The notes: a model not told the origin generated them from the sequence alone. A stretch of DNA of 49,297 nucleotides from Clostridiales bacterium (GCA_022781505.1 JALETK010000010.1:1-49297); one strand, 5' to 3'. Shown: positions 23,919 to 31,685, counted from the first letter of the stretch. Made by a program: numbers and translations.

Positions 23919-24314
23919 ATGAATCTGGAGAAACTGAAGGCCTACTGCCTGGAAAAGCCCGGGGCCTATGAGGACTGCCCCTTTGGGGAGACCCCGGTGT
24001 GCTGCAAGGTGGCCGGGCGGATTTTTGCCCAGCTGTATCTGGATGGACGGGTCACCCTGAAGTGTGATGCCGCCCAGGCCCAGGCGGATCGGGAGCGGTT
24101 CCCGGAGGCCGTGGCCCAGGCCGGGAGCGCCCAGTGGGCCCACTGGAACACGGTCTATTGGGAAAAGCTCCCGGAGGAGGAGCTGCTGAAAATGTTGGAC
24201 CGCTCCTATGACCGGGTTTTCGCCGGTCTGCCCCGCTGGCAGCAGCAGGAGCTCCTGGGGCCTCCTGCGGAGCCGGAGGAGGGCCGCCGCCGGTTCCACC
24301 GGAAAAAGCGGTAG
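23919..24314 (+). CDS. MmcQ/YjbR-family protein
   Basis: 131 residues, with AAGGAGG 8 bases before the ATG, 13 bases after the previous stop. It has the YjbR/MmcQ pattern: a start MNLEKLKAYCLEKPGAYEDC, a conserved phenylalanine-glycine-phenol type pocket (PFGETPVCCKVAGRIFA), and AHWNTVYWEKLPEEELLKML near the end. The family has a CyaY-like fold with proposed DNA-binding ability, but its role is not established. The tail is basic (RRRFHRKKR), beyond the usual family end. Probably co-transcribed with thiI and the CinA-type gene. Confidence 0.85.
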   Translation: MNLEKLKAYCLEKPGAYEDCPFGETPVCCKVAGRIFAQLYLDGRVTLKCDAAQAQADRERFPEAVAQAGSAQWAHWNTVYWEKLPEEELLKMLDRSYDRVFAGLPRWQQQELLGPPAEPEEGRRRFHRKKR

Positions 24315-24421
24315 GAATAATGGGGAATATAGAAAAAATCCTGATCTATTTTCGCCAATAAAAAAGAGCAATTCCGCAAGAAAACCCGGGAAAGAATCCC
24401 TGGAAGAGGAGGGCGGCTGGG

Positions 24422-25153
24422 ATGGACAGCAAGTTTCTTCTGGGCCTTGAGGCAGACTGGAGCGCCCTGAGCCCTAGGTCATATCTGCGAGGCATCCAGG
24501 CGATTTCCAATCTGAGACGGTTGGATTTTCGCCAAAATGTCACTTTCCTGGTGGGGGAGAACGGAACGGGGAAATCCACTCTCCTGGAGGCCATCGCCGT
24601 GGCCTGGGGCTTTAACCCTGAGGGCGGCACGATCAACTACCGCTTTGAGACCTACAACGACGTATCGGAGCTGAGCAATGGAGTCCGCCTGCTCCGGGGC
24701 TACCGGAGGCCCCGGAGCAGCTATTTCTTCCGGGCAGAGAGCTTCTTCAATCTGGCCACCAAGGCGGAGGAGTACGACGCCATGAACCCCCGGGGCCATT
24801 CCTTCGGGGGCTGGGGACTGCACCAGCAGTCCCACGGTGAGAGCTTTCTGGCCTTCTTCCAGTCCTTTGAGGAGGAGGGTCTCTATCTCATGGATGAGCC
24901 GGAGGCGGCACTGTCTCCCCAGCGGCAGCTTTCCCTTCTGATTCAAATCCATCGCATGGCCCAGGCGGGCGCCCAGTTTCTGATTGCCTCCCACTCGCCC
25001 ATTTTGCTGGGGCTCCCCGGGGCGGAGCTCCTATCCTTTGACGGCGGGCAGATCCATCCCTGTACCTATGAGGAGACGGAGAGCTATCAGGTGACAAAGC
25101 TCTTTCTGAACAACCGGGAGCAGCTCCTCCGCCGTATGCTGGAGGAGCCGTGA
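24422..25153 (+). CDS. AAA-type ATPase (ABC/SMC-like single-domain)
   Basis: 243 residues, with GAGGAGGG upstream of the ATG. Walker A GENGTGKS at 45-52; an HQQSHGESFL segment in the place of the ABC signature; Walker B LYLMDEPE around 154-160, followed by AALSPQRQ; then a switch His in IASHSPILLG. It belongs to the group of small soluble ATPases related to RecF/SMC/ABC heads and has no coiled coil or nuclease domain. Function unknown. Such proteins sometimes act in defence systems with a nuclease partner, but the neighbours here are housekeeping genes, so this is not indicated. The gap of 107 bases to the previous gene leaves its operon membership open. Confidence 0.85.
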   Translation: MDSKFLLGLEADWSALSPRSYLRGIQAISNLRRLDFRQNVTFLVGENGTGKSTLLEAIAVAWGFNPEGGTINYRFETYNDVSELSNGVRLLRGYRRPRSSYFFRAESFFNLATKAEEYDAMNPRGHSFGGWGLHQQSHGESFLAFFQSFEEEGLYLMDEPEAALSPQRQLSLLIQIHRMAQAGAQFLIASHSPILLGLPGAELLSFDGGQIHPCTYEETESYQVTKLFLNNREQLLRRMLEEP

Positions 25154-25163
25154 AGTACACAAA

Positions 25164-25210
25164 AAACTCCGGCGAAAAAGCGGATGCAGCCCGCCCTTTC
25201 GCCGGAGTTT
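25164..25210. terminator. bidirectional terminator between ATPase and DUF362 genes
   Basis: Perfect 14-bp arms (25164-25177, 25197-25210) around a 19-base loop. T-rich tracts follow on both strands (GTTTCATTTCATTT on plus, TTTTTTG on minus). It serves both convergent genes. Confidence 0.85.
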
Positions 25211-25221
25211 CATTTCATTTG

Positions 25222-26088
25222 TTACAGCTCCACCAGCTCATATTCCCGGGAGCCGACGCCCAGGGCGGCGGCAGCCTCGATGGTGTGGACGCCGTTGCGG
25301 CTCTCGATCCGCTCCAGGAGGTGGGCCTGGCCGGGATCGTCGGTGGCGGCATATACCAGGTCAATGCAGGCCTGGTCAATGGCCACGGGGTCCAGAGAGG
25401 CCAGGATGCCGATATCCTTCATGCAGGGATCCTCGGCCACGGCGCAGCAGTCGCAGTCCACGGACATGTTCTTCATAACGTTGATATAAGCGGCGTTGCT
25501 GTGGAAGAATTCCACCACAGAGGAGGCGGCGTCCGCCATGGACTCCAGGAAGGAATCGTGATCGGAGGTCCACAGCTGCTGGGGATCGCCGGCGCCGTGG
25601 ATGTAGGCCTTGCCATAGGAGGAGGCGATGCCGATGGAAAGCTGCTTCAGAGCGCCGCCGAAGCCGCCCATGGGGTGGCCTTTGAAGTGGGACAGCACCA
25701 GAAGTGAATCGTACTTGGTGAGATCCTTGCCCACGAAGTTCTTCTGAATCCGCTTTCCATTGGGGATGGGGAGCACCAGGTCGGGGCCCTGGGCGTCCAG
25801 CAGGTCAACGGTGAAATGGGTGCTCCAGCCGTGGGCGGCCAGGGTTTTCAGATGCTTTTCGGTGGTGTTCCGGGTGCCCTCATAGGCGGTGTTGCACTCT
25901 GTCACGGTGCCCCCAACCTGGCGGATGATGGGCTCCCAGAATTCGGGCTTCAGGAAATTCTGGTTGCCGGTTTCACCGGAGTGGAGCTTGATGGCAACAT
26001 TGCCGGAGAGCTCCTTGCCCAGCTTCTCGTAGAGGGCCAGAACAGCCTCCGGGGTGATGGTACGGGTAAAATATACAACGGGCTTCAT
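25222..26088 (-). CDS. DUF362-domain protein
   Basis: 288 residues; AGGAGG lies upstream of the ATG. It matches the DUF362 pattern: an N-terminal VAIKLHSGETGNQNFLKP, central SHFKGHPMGGFGGALKQLSI, and a C-terminal block DCDCCAVAEDPCMKDIGILA followed by SLDPVAIDQACIDLV. The Cys cluster (CDCC...C) suggests metal or Fe-S binding. DUF362 proteins are widespread in anaerobes, often fused to ferredoxin domains, and no reaction is firmly assigned; this one has no separate ferredoxin domain. It stands alone between two terminators. Its promoter has an unusual 19-base spacer with a dyad. Confidence 0.88.
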   Translation of the reverse strand: MKPVVYFTRTITPEAVLALYEKLGKELSGNVAIKLHSGETGNQNFLKPEFWEPIIRQVGGTVTECNTAYEGTRNTTEKHLKTLAAHGWSTHFTVDLLDAQGPDLVLPIPNGKRIQKNFVGKDLTKYDSLLVLSHFKGHPMGGFGGALKQLSIGIASSYGKAYIHGAGDPQQLWTSDHDSFLESMADAASSVVEFFHSNAAYINVMKNMSVDCDCCAVAEDPCMKDIGILASLDPVAIDQACIDLVYAATDDPGQAHLLERIESRNGVHTIEAAAALGVGSREYELVEL

Positions 26089-26118
26089 AAAAGAAATCCT
26101 CCTTTTTGATGTGCAGCA

Positions 26119-26149
26119 ATTGTATCACATGGAGTGGACTCCAAGTCAA
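26119..26149 (-). promoter_or_regulatory. MerR-type promoter candidate of the DUF362 gene
   Basis: Minus strand TTGACT (26149-26144) and TACAAT (26124-26119) are separated by 19 bases rather than 17. A dyad TGGAGT-N2-ACTCCA (26130-26143) lies in the spacer. Long spacers with an internal dyad are the signature of MerR-family control. Confidence 0.55.
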
Positions 26150-26154
26150 GAGGG

Positions 26155-26186
26155 AAAAAGGGGCGCCATAACAGGAGCCCCTTTTT
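26155..26186 (-). terminator. terminator of the leucine-rich-repeat gene
   Basis: AAAAAGGGGC and GCCCCTTTTT arms (26155-26164, 26177-26186), placed 3 bases after the leftward stop; a T run is part of the arm. It could also act on plus-strand transcripts. Confidence 0.85.
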
Positions 26187-26189
26187 GCA

Positions 26190-27902
26190 TCAGGTCGGGT
26201 TATAGCTGACAATCACATCCATATCCTGAAGGTCGGAAATGTCTGTGACGTTGGTTCGGAACACATTCACCTGAATCAGCCTGGGGCAGCCGGACAGAAC
26301 GTTGATGTCCGAAATGTTATTGTAGTCCAGGTAAACGTAATTGAGGGACTGAAGCCCCGCCAGGCCGCTGACGTCCTCAAAGAAATTGTGGCAGCCGTTG
26401 AACACAGCCAGGGCGGCGTCGTCGGGGAAGTCTGGAATGGTGAGGATGTCATTATAGGACAAGTCCATGGTCTGTACCAGGGTGAGGGAAACCATCTCGT
26501 CCATATTGTCCAGCACGTTGTTGGAAAGGTCCAGGGTCACCAGGGCGGTGCAGCTGCCGATGCCGGAGACGTTTGCCAAGGAGTTGTCAGAGGCGTCCAG
26601 ATAGGTGAGGGCCGTGAGGCTGCCGATGCCCCCCAGGGATGAGAGACTGTTGTTAGAGACATCCAGATACTGAAGGCTTCCACAGCCGGAAATGGGGGAG
26701 AAGTCCTTCAGGGCGTTGGAATTCAGGTTCAGCCAGGTGAGCCCGCTCACAGTGCGCAGGGCCGCCGCGCCGGTGACGGCGTTCTGATGGAGATCCAGCT
26801 TGGTAAGCCCGGTGCAGCCGGACAGGGGTGACAGGTCGGAAATGCTGTTCACCGAGGCGTCCAGCTCCGTGAGAGCCGCAGCGGTCTCCAGGCCGGAGAG
26901 CGTGGACAGGCTGCAGCGGGAGAGGTTCAGGGTTTTCAAGTTTGTCAGGCTGCCGATCAGGGGGAGGTACGCGGCATCCACGGTGGTGCCGGACAGATCC
27001 AGATACTCCAGGTCGGTACAGCTTTCCAGGAAGGCCAGGTCGGCAGTGGGCCGGTTTTGAATGGTGAGACTGGTGAGACCGGTGAAGTAGCTGAGATCGG
27101 AGAGATCCGCTACATCCTCCGGGACGGTCAGCTCCGTAATCCCCCAAAGATCCGCCGTGGTGAGCTGGGACTCGGAGCCCCGGCTGAGGAGCTCCCGGAC
27201 ACAGGCGTCCAGAGCGGGATCAGAGAGCTCCACGGGCTCCACCACGCCGGCTACGGTGTAGCGGAAGGTGGCCAGGGGGCTCACAAGACCATTGTCGGCC
27301 ACGGCCACGGCCCAGATATCCCGCTCGCCCAGATCCAGGGAGATGGGGCCGGTATAGGCGCCGGACACAGAGGGGAACTCCCCCTGGGTGTTGACATAAA
27401 GCGTGCCGCTGTCCGCGGAGAGAGTTACATCCTGATATTCGCTGTAATAGCCGGGCTCCAGGTCTGCGGTGGGAGCGGTGGGGCGCTGGGCGTCCAGCTG
27501 GGCCTTCACCGACGGGTCTGCAATCTGATCCAGCATGGTGACCGCGTCCAGGAGCTTGTCCTGCTCCACATAGACCTGGCACAGCTTCAGATACACCTCG
27601 GCAGAGCCGCCCGCCGCGATGGCGTTGGCCAGGGTGAACTCGGCCTTGGTGTAGTTCCCGTCGGCCCGATAGGCGTCTGCGAGGCGCACGGAGATGTCCT
27701 GGTTCTCCGGATCCAGCCGGTTGGCCCACCGGTACCACCGGATTGCGGAGGAATACCGCTGGCCCTCCATGGCACCGGAGCCCCAATTGGCCAGAACCCC
27801 GGCGGTGAACTGGGGATTTCCCAGAATGAGATACCAGGCGGCCCCTGCCAGAAGGCCCAGTATCAGGAGAAAAATCAATATTTTAAGCAAGGCTCGTTTC
27901 AT
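26190..27902 (-). CDS. membrane-anchored leucine-rich-repeat protein with TPR-like region
   Basis: 570 residues from the ATG at 27902 (GGAG 7 bases ahead; a longer start would run over the promoter). A single N-terminal membrane segment (about 7-30, KILIFLLILGLLAGAAWYLI) leaves the rest outside. Next are TPR-like helices (about 45-135, e.g. RLADAYRADGNYTKAEFTLA), a chitobiase-C-type Ig-like segment (about 150-235), and about a dozen 20-22-residue internalin/SDS22-type leucine-rich repeats (about 250-570, e.g. LTYLDASDNSLANVSGIGSC). Such repeats bind proteins or glycans. There is no SLH or LPXTG anchor, so the N-terminal membrane helix holds it. It is a single-gene unit with its own promoter and terminator. 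Ligand unknown. Confidence 0.88.
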   Translation of the reverse strand: MKRALLKILIFLLILGLLAGAAWYLILGNPQFTAGVLANWGSGAMEGQRYSSAIRWYRWANRLDPENQDISVRLADAYRADGNYTKAEFTLANAIAAGGSAEVYLKLCQVYVEQDKLLDAVTMLDQIADPSVKAQLDAQRPTAPTADLEPGYYSEYQDVTLSADSGTLYVNTQGEFPSVSGAYTGPISLDLGERDIWAVAVADNGLVSPLATFRYTVAGVVEPVELSDPALDACVRELLSRGSESQLTTADLWGITELTVPEDVADLSDLSYFTGLTSLTIQNRPTADLAFLESCTDLEYLDLSGTTVDAAYLPLIGSLTNLKTLNLSRCSLSTLSGLETAAALTELDASVNSISDLSPLSGCTGLTKLDLHQNAVTGAAALRTVSGLTWLNLNSNALKDFSPISGCGSLQYLDVSNNSLSSLGGIGSLTALTYLDASDNSLANVSGIGSCTALVTLDLSNNVLDNMDEMVSLTLVQTMDLSYNDILTIPDFPDDAALAVFNGCHNFFEDVSGLAGLQSLNYVYLDYNNISDINVLSGCPRLIQVNVFRTNVTDISDLQDMDVIVSYNPT

Positions 27903-27932
27903 ACAGCCACTCCATTTCCATAGTATGCGTTT

Positions 27933-27961
27933 ATTATACTTCCCGGGGCGTGTCATGTCAA
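27933..27961 (-). promoter_or_regulatory. perfect-consensus promoter of the leucine-rich-repeat gene
   Basis: Minus strand TTGACA (27961-27956), 17 bases, TATAAT (27938-27933), 31 bases before the ATG. Confidence 0.85.
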
Positions 27962-28018
27962 GATTACAATGGGAATGGGGATAAAGTCCAACGGAGGAAG
28001 GAAAAACAAGTCCCGGAA

Positions 28019-28310
28019 TTATGGAACCTGCCGGAGGGTGCAGGCCTGGCCGGCGGTGAGGGTCAGCAGGGCGTCGCCGTCTTCAAGGCGGAGCGTGCCG
28101 CCAGACAGAGCCAGGTGAGAGAGGGAGGCCCAGTTTTTGATTCGGACGTCGCCGGAGCGGCGGGGGAGCAGGGTGACGGAGGCCATCCTCCCGCCATCCC
28201 GGCTGGCGGAGACCAGAAGCCCGTTTCCCGCCAGGAAGCCGGTGAAGGAAACCGCATCTTCCTGCCATTCCTCCGAGATTGCAGGGAAAAACTGCATACA
28301 CAAAGTCCGC
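28019..28310 (-). pseudogene. C-terminal remnant of a GH95-type glycosidase
   Basis: About 95 codons on the minus strand, ending in a stop at 28019. They encode MQFFPAISEEWQEDAVSFTG, then FLAGNGLLVSASRDGGRMAS and a beta-rich end. The pattern (L-P-A-I-P-x-x-W...G-L-x-A-x-G-G-F-x-V-S...W-K-D-G) is that of the C-terminal beta-sandwich of GH95 alpha-L-fucosidases and related hydrolases. The rest of the roughly 750-residue enzyme is missing, and upstream sequence is unrelated. No ribosome site precedes an in-frame start. A GH29 fucosidase gene lies 1.7 kb away, so a fucoside-use locus may have decayed here (inference). Confidence 0.55.
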
Positions 28311-28398
28311 CCCACTGTCAATTTTCCCGCCGGGAATCCGACGGCATTTCCGGCGGAGCGGTGGTATGATGGAGGCCGGAAAGGGGTGTGGACAGGCA

Positions 28399-29391
28399 GT
28401 GAAGCGTGCAATGAAGTTGACGGCGGGAGCCCTTGCGGTGGGGTTTGGGCTTCCGCTTCTGACGGTGTGCCTGAGACCGGAGCGGGAGCCTGCGGAGCGG
28501 GAGCCGGAGGCGCAGACAGTGGAGGTCACACAGGCCCCTTCCGGGGACAAGCTGTGTACCCTGCAGGTTCTCATGGAGGACGGGAGCGTTTCGGATATGG
28601 CCCTGGATGAATATCTCGCCGGGGTGCTTTTGGCGGAGATTCCCGCCAGCTTTGCGCCCGAGGCCATCAAGGCCCAGGCGGTGGTATCCAGGACCTATAC
28701 CCTCCGGCGCACGGAGCACAGCAAGCACCAGGAGGCGGATATCTGCACGAACCCGGGCTGCTGCCAGGGGTGGCGGGACCCGGCGGACTACGCCGCCCGG
28801 GAGGGGCAGACGGGGCTTGAGACCATGAACCGGGCCATCGGCGATACGGATGGACAGGTGCTGACCTACGAGGGAGAGCTGATCGACGCCACCTTCTTCT
28901 CCTGCTCCGGCGGACGGACGGAGGCGGCGGTGGAGGTGTGGGGCTCGGATGTCCCCTATCTCCAGTCTGTGGACAGTCCCGGAGAGGAGGCACCCTACAA
29001 TGAGGATCTGGAGGTTTTCACCCCGGAGGCATTTGCCGCCGCCATTCTGGAGGTCGCCCCGGAGGCGGATCTCAGCGGCGCTCCGGAGACCTGGTTTGGT
29101 GCCCTCCGGGAGACGGAGGGAGGCGGGGTGGCCTCCCTGGAAATCGGGGGCGTCAGCTTCACCGGGACGGAGCTTCGCAGCATTCTGGGGCTCCGGTCCA
29201 CGGTGTTCCAAATCAGTGTGACGGAGGAGGGCATCCGGCTGGACACCCGGGGCTATGGCCATAGAGTGGGCATGAGCCAGTATGGGGCCCAGGCCATGGC
29301 CGAAGGGGGAAGCACCTACCGGGAGATCCTGAGCCACTATTACACAGGGGTGAATCTGGAAAATTATTTCGCCCATGGTTCGAACCAATGA
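28399..29391 (+). CDS. SpoIID/LytB-domain protein
   Basis: 330 residues from the GTG at 28399, which puts a signal-anchor (MKLTAGALAVGFGLPLLTVC) near the N-terminus. An ATG pair at 28366 (GGAG 7 bases ahead) is an alternative start. The SpoIID domain covers most of the rest: LDEYLAGVLLAEIPASF, with Glu80 in the place of the catalytic Glu of SpoIID; then APEAIKAQAVVSRTYTL, FFSCSGGRTEAAVEVWG and the C-terminal GHRVGMSQYGAQAMAEGG. SpoIID is a lytic transglycosylase that trims peptidoglycan during engulfment; relatives act in vegetative cells. Cysteines in CTNPGCCQGW lie in the insert typical of this family. No SpoIIQ or SpoIIIA genes are adjacent, so it may be a paralogue rather than spoIID itself. 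Confidence 0.9.
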   Translation: MKRAMKLTAGALAVGFGLPLLTVCLRPEREPAEREPEAQTVEVTQAPSGDKLCTLQVLMEDGSVSDMALDEYLAGVLLAEIPASFAPEAIKAQAVVSRTYTLRRTEHSKHQEADICTNPGCCQGWRDPADYAAREGQTGLETMNRAIGDTDGQVLTYEGELIDATFFSCSGGRTEAAVEVWGSDVPYLQSVDSPGEEAPYNEDLEVFTPEAFAAAILEVAPEADLSGAPETWFGALRETEGGGVASLEIGGVSFTGTELRSILGLRSTVFQISVTEEGIRLDTRGYGHRVGMSQYGAQAMAEGGSTYREILSHYYTGVNLENYFAHGSNQ

Positions 29392-29500
29392 AGCCGGACC
29401 GAAATAATTTCTGAATGACGCTTGTAAAATGCCTGTTTTTCCTATAAAAACGGATGTATTCCAAACAAATAAAAATTTTTCATTTTTTTGAAAATTTCTG

Positions 29501-29529
29501 TTGACAAATCGGGATTCCCGTGGTAGTAT
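29501..29529 (+). promoter_or_regulatory. promoter of tRNA-Leu
   Basis: TTGACA (29501-29506), 17 bases, TAGTAT (29524-29529), 40 bases before the mature tRNA. Confidence 0.75.
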
Positions 29530-29568
29530 ATGGAGGCGGTCAGGTGAGACCGCAAAACAAAAGAAAAT

Positions 29569-29656
29569 GCGCGAGTGGTGGAATTGGCAGACTCGCTAGA
29601 TTCAGGTTCTAGTGCTCACTGCGGGCGTGCGGGTTCAAGTCCCGCCTCGCGCACCA
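29569..29656 (+). tRNA. tRNA-Leu (anticodon CAG)
   Basis: 88 bases including an encoded CCA end. The acceptor arms GCGCGAG (29569-29575) and CTCGCGC (29646-29652) pair perfectly, the T-arm is GCGGGTTCAAGTCCCGC, and the anticodon stem CTAGA/TCTAG encloses TTCAGGT with CAG at 29603-29605. The long variable arm is as expected for leucine. Confidence 0.97.
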
Positions 29657-29657
29657 C

Positions 29658-29712
29658 AACTGGACACCAATCGTGATACACTGTGTATCACGATTGGTGT
29701 CCAGTTTCTTTT
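29658..29712 (+). terminator. tRNA terminator with a perfect 23-bp stem
   Basis: Arms 29658-29680 and 29684-29706 are perfectly complementary around CTG, followed by TCTTTTTG. It begins 2 bases after the tRNA. The stem is unusually long for a plain terminator. Confidence 0.85.
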
Positions 29713-29779
29713 TGCATAAGCCTCTGTTTGCAGTGGGTTTCTGATACCTTTTAACGAAAGTAGGCTCTACGGTAACCGA

Positions 29780-29950
29780 GAAATGGATTCGTTCCATGAT
29801 GCCGGCTATATCACAGTTCAATGCCGTACAAGTTTTAAGCAATATATCGGTTGTGATAGTATCACCCTTGCCGAGTTTGGCAATACAGGCGGAACGCACA
29901 CCAGCGGTGGCTCTCCATGCTTGCTTATTCATATTACGGTCTGTGCCGTA
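29780..29950 (-). pseudogene. truncated XRE/Cro-type regulator remnant
   Basis: On the minus strand the frame encodes DRNMNKQAWRATAG, then AKLGKGDTITTDILLKTCTA and LNCDIAGIMERI. This is the core and end of the small Cro/CI-type helix-turn-helix family common in Firmicutes (D-R-N-M-N-K...G-I-S...A-K-L-G...L-x-x-I-C-x-A-L-x-C-D-I-x-D-I-M). The first helix is missing, an in-frame stop lies just upstream, and downstream the frame runs on without a natural end through the tRNA terminator. It is most likely a dead fragment. The intergenic space from 29713 to 30017 holds nothing else that I can support. Confidence 0.5.
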
Positions 29951-30017
29951 TGTTTAGCGAAGGAATGTCATTGCTTCAGAATGCAGTTTGCTGCAGGATG
30001 TTCAGGAGGTAATTTTT

Positions 30018-31133
30018 GTGGATTGTCCGAGTTATCTGAACGAGTACAGTTCCGTCTGGGAGGAGGATCCCCGTGCGGCGAACTTACAGTGGTTCGCCGA
30101 CGCAAGGTATGGTATGTTCATCCACTACGGCTTATATTCGCTGACCCACGGTCCCGAGTGGGCCATGCTACATCAGAGCATCCCGGTGAAGGAGTACGAG
30201 CGTCTGGCTGAGCATTTTACCGCCCACAATTTTGATGCCGACTACATCACCGATCTTGCTATCCGCGCCGGAATGAAGTACATCACCTTCACCACCTGTC
30301 ACCACGAGGGCTTTTGTATGTGGGACTCCAAAATCGAGCCGTACAACAGCATGAATACCCCGGCAAAGCGGGACTTGGTGCGGGAACTCAGTGAGGCCTG
30401 TGACCGCAAGGGGCTGGGATTTTTTGCGTACTACACCTTTATGCTCAACTGGCGGCACCCGTACTATGTGTCCCCGGCGGAGTTTGACTATGCCTACGAC
30501 CACAGCAAGGATAATTCGGAATATCACTACAAGAACAAAGAGGATTTTGCAAAGTATATCGACTACATTGAGTGTATAATTGATGAGCTGCTTTCTAACT
30601 ACAAAATCACCGGCATCTGGCTGGATCTGATTGCGGCGTGGTATGGTTTGGGAGAGGACTACATTCCGATTGAACGCATCTACGACAATATTCGCAGAAA
30701 GCATCCTGGGGTTTTGATCTCGTGGAAGCAGGGGGCGACCGGCACCGAGGATTTTGCATCACCGGAGAACAGCTTCCAGTCGCTGGAGGATTCCATCCGG
30801 CCCCGGTTCGGGGACGAGGGGGCGCGGCGCGCGAGAGAGGGCTTTGAGCCAAACCGTCACAAGCACAATGAGGTCTGCTCGACGGTACAGAAGGGAAGCT
30901 GGGGCTACAATGCCAGAAGCGAATTCCGCGACCCGAAGGAGCTGTATGACCTGCTCGGACACGCATATGCGAATAACTGCAATCTGCTTTTGAATATTGG
31001 TCCGATGGCGGACGGTTCGGTGCATCCGGTGGAGGAGCGAATTCTGATGGACATCAAGTGCTTAATTGATCGGTACGGGTTTCCGCAAAATGGGCATGCC
31101 TCTGACAATATCACGCTGGCGGGCGCAGAATAA
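30018..31133 (+). CDS. GH29-family alpha-L-fucosidase-like glycoside hydrolase
   Basis: 371 residues from a GTG at 30018, chosen because AGGAGG lies 8 bases ahead. No signal peptide, so probably intracellular. GH29 features: WFADARYGMFIHYGLYS near the start, MKYITFTTCHHEGFCMWDSK, KRDLVRELSEACDRKGL, and GIWLDLI with Asp203 as the likely catalytic nucleophile. Then come a KHNEVCSTVQKGSWGYNA segment (replacing the usual E-x-x-x-T-x-N-x-S-W-G-Y) and NLLLNIGPMADGSV at the end of the barrel. The family releases alpha-linked L-fucose with retention. The C-terminal beta domain of longer members is absent. The gene stands alone; a GH95-type remnant lies upstream. Confidence 0.88.
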   Translation: MDCPSYLNEYSSVWEEDPRAANLQWFADARYGMFIHYGLYSLTHGPEWAMLHQSIPVKEYERLAEHFTAHNFDADYITDLAIRAGMKYITFTTCHHEGFCMWDSKIEPYNSMNTPAKRDLVRELSEACDRKGLGFFAYYTFMLNWRHPYYVSPAEFDYAYDHSKDNSEYHYKNKEDFAKYIDYIECIIDELLSNYKITGIWLDLIAAWYGLGEDYIPIERIYDNIRRKHPGVLISWKQGATGTEDFASPENSFQSLEDSIRPRFGDEGARRAREGFEPNRHKHNEVCSTVQKGSWGYNARSEFRDPKELYDLLGHAYANNCNLLLNIGPMADGSVHPVEERILMDIKCLIDRYGFPQNGHASDNITLAGAE

Positions 31134-31145
31134 GGAAAAAAGAAG

Positions 31146-31502
31146 GGGGCTGTCTCAAAAAAATGAACCGCTCCCTGTCAAGTAGACAAATGAAAAAACA
31201 AAAATGGTTTTTCCAGGATCTCAGCGATGAGGTCCTGGTTTTCCTTTAGGCAGTTTCCAGCAAGCTGCAGTATGTGGCTGGTGGCAGGCAGTTCAGCTTA
31301 TGCTGCCGCCGTTGGTGGTTGTAATAATGGATAAACTTCTCAATGGCTTCTACAAGTTCCTCATAGGTTTCAAAATGGTTGAGATAATACATCTCACACT
31401 TCAGGATGCCCCAGAAACCCTCCATTGGGCCATTGTCAATACATCTGCCAACACGAGACATACTTTGCTGTATTCCCTGTTATTTCATAGTGAGACAGCC
31501 CC
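31146..31502 (+). terminator. terminator-like hairpin apparently split by an IS3 fragment
   Basis: GGGGCTGTCTCA (31146-31157) and TGAGACAGCCCC (31491-31502) are perfect 12-base inverted repeats. An A-rich tract precedes the left arm and ATTTTCTTT follows the right arm, as in a terminator, but the arms are 333 bases apart with transposase sequence between them. Similar hairpins occur elsewhere in the window as intact structures. Confidence 0.5.
31158..31490 (-). mobile_element. IS3-family transposase remnant (3' end)
   Basis: The minus-strand frame (stop at 31246) encodes SMSRVGRCIDNGPMEGFWGI, LKCEMYYL and FIHYYNHQRRQHKLNCLPP: the end of the DDE (rve) integrase domain of IS3/IS150-type OrfB, including the final conserved Glu region. 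Everything upstream of this, including the first two catalytic Asp and OrfA, is gone, and an in-frame stop lies at the broken edge. The right terminal region of the element is probably near 31163-31190 (GAACCGCTCCCTGTCA). The fragment is non-functional. Confidence 0.75.
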
Positions 31503-31685
31503 ATTTTCTTTGGTGCGGGGATTGCGGCCTCTTTGAGACTGTGCAATCATTCCGGCTTGTTATGGCGTCTGACCGGCGGCTGTTTAGTTTGGGAATGGAC
31601 GAGACAATGCTGCAATATATGCTCTGTTAATAACAAAAGGCGACCTTTTTTCTGGAATATCAGTACAAAACGCCAAGAAATGACC

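Noticed and set aside
24422-25153. Defence-system ATPase
   Set aside because: No nuclease, reverse transcriptase or toxin gene is adjacent; neighbours are tRNA modification and DUF362 genes, so no defence role is supported.
28293-28321. TTGACA-17-TATGCA promoter on the minus strand
   Set aside because: It lies inside the glycosidase remnant and would drive no intact gene; probably chance.
29609-29780. Continuation of the regulator frame through the tRNA-Leu gene
   Set aside because: The RRDLNPHARS-type end is the familiar translation of tRNA sequence, not protein.
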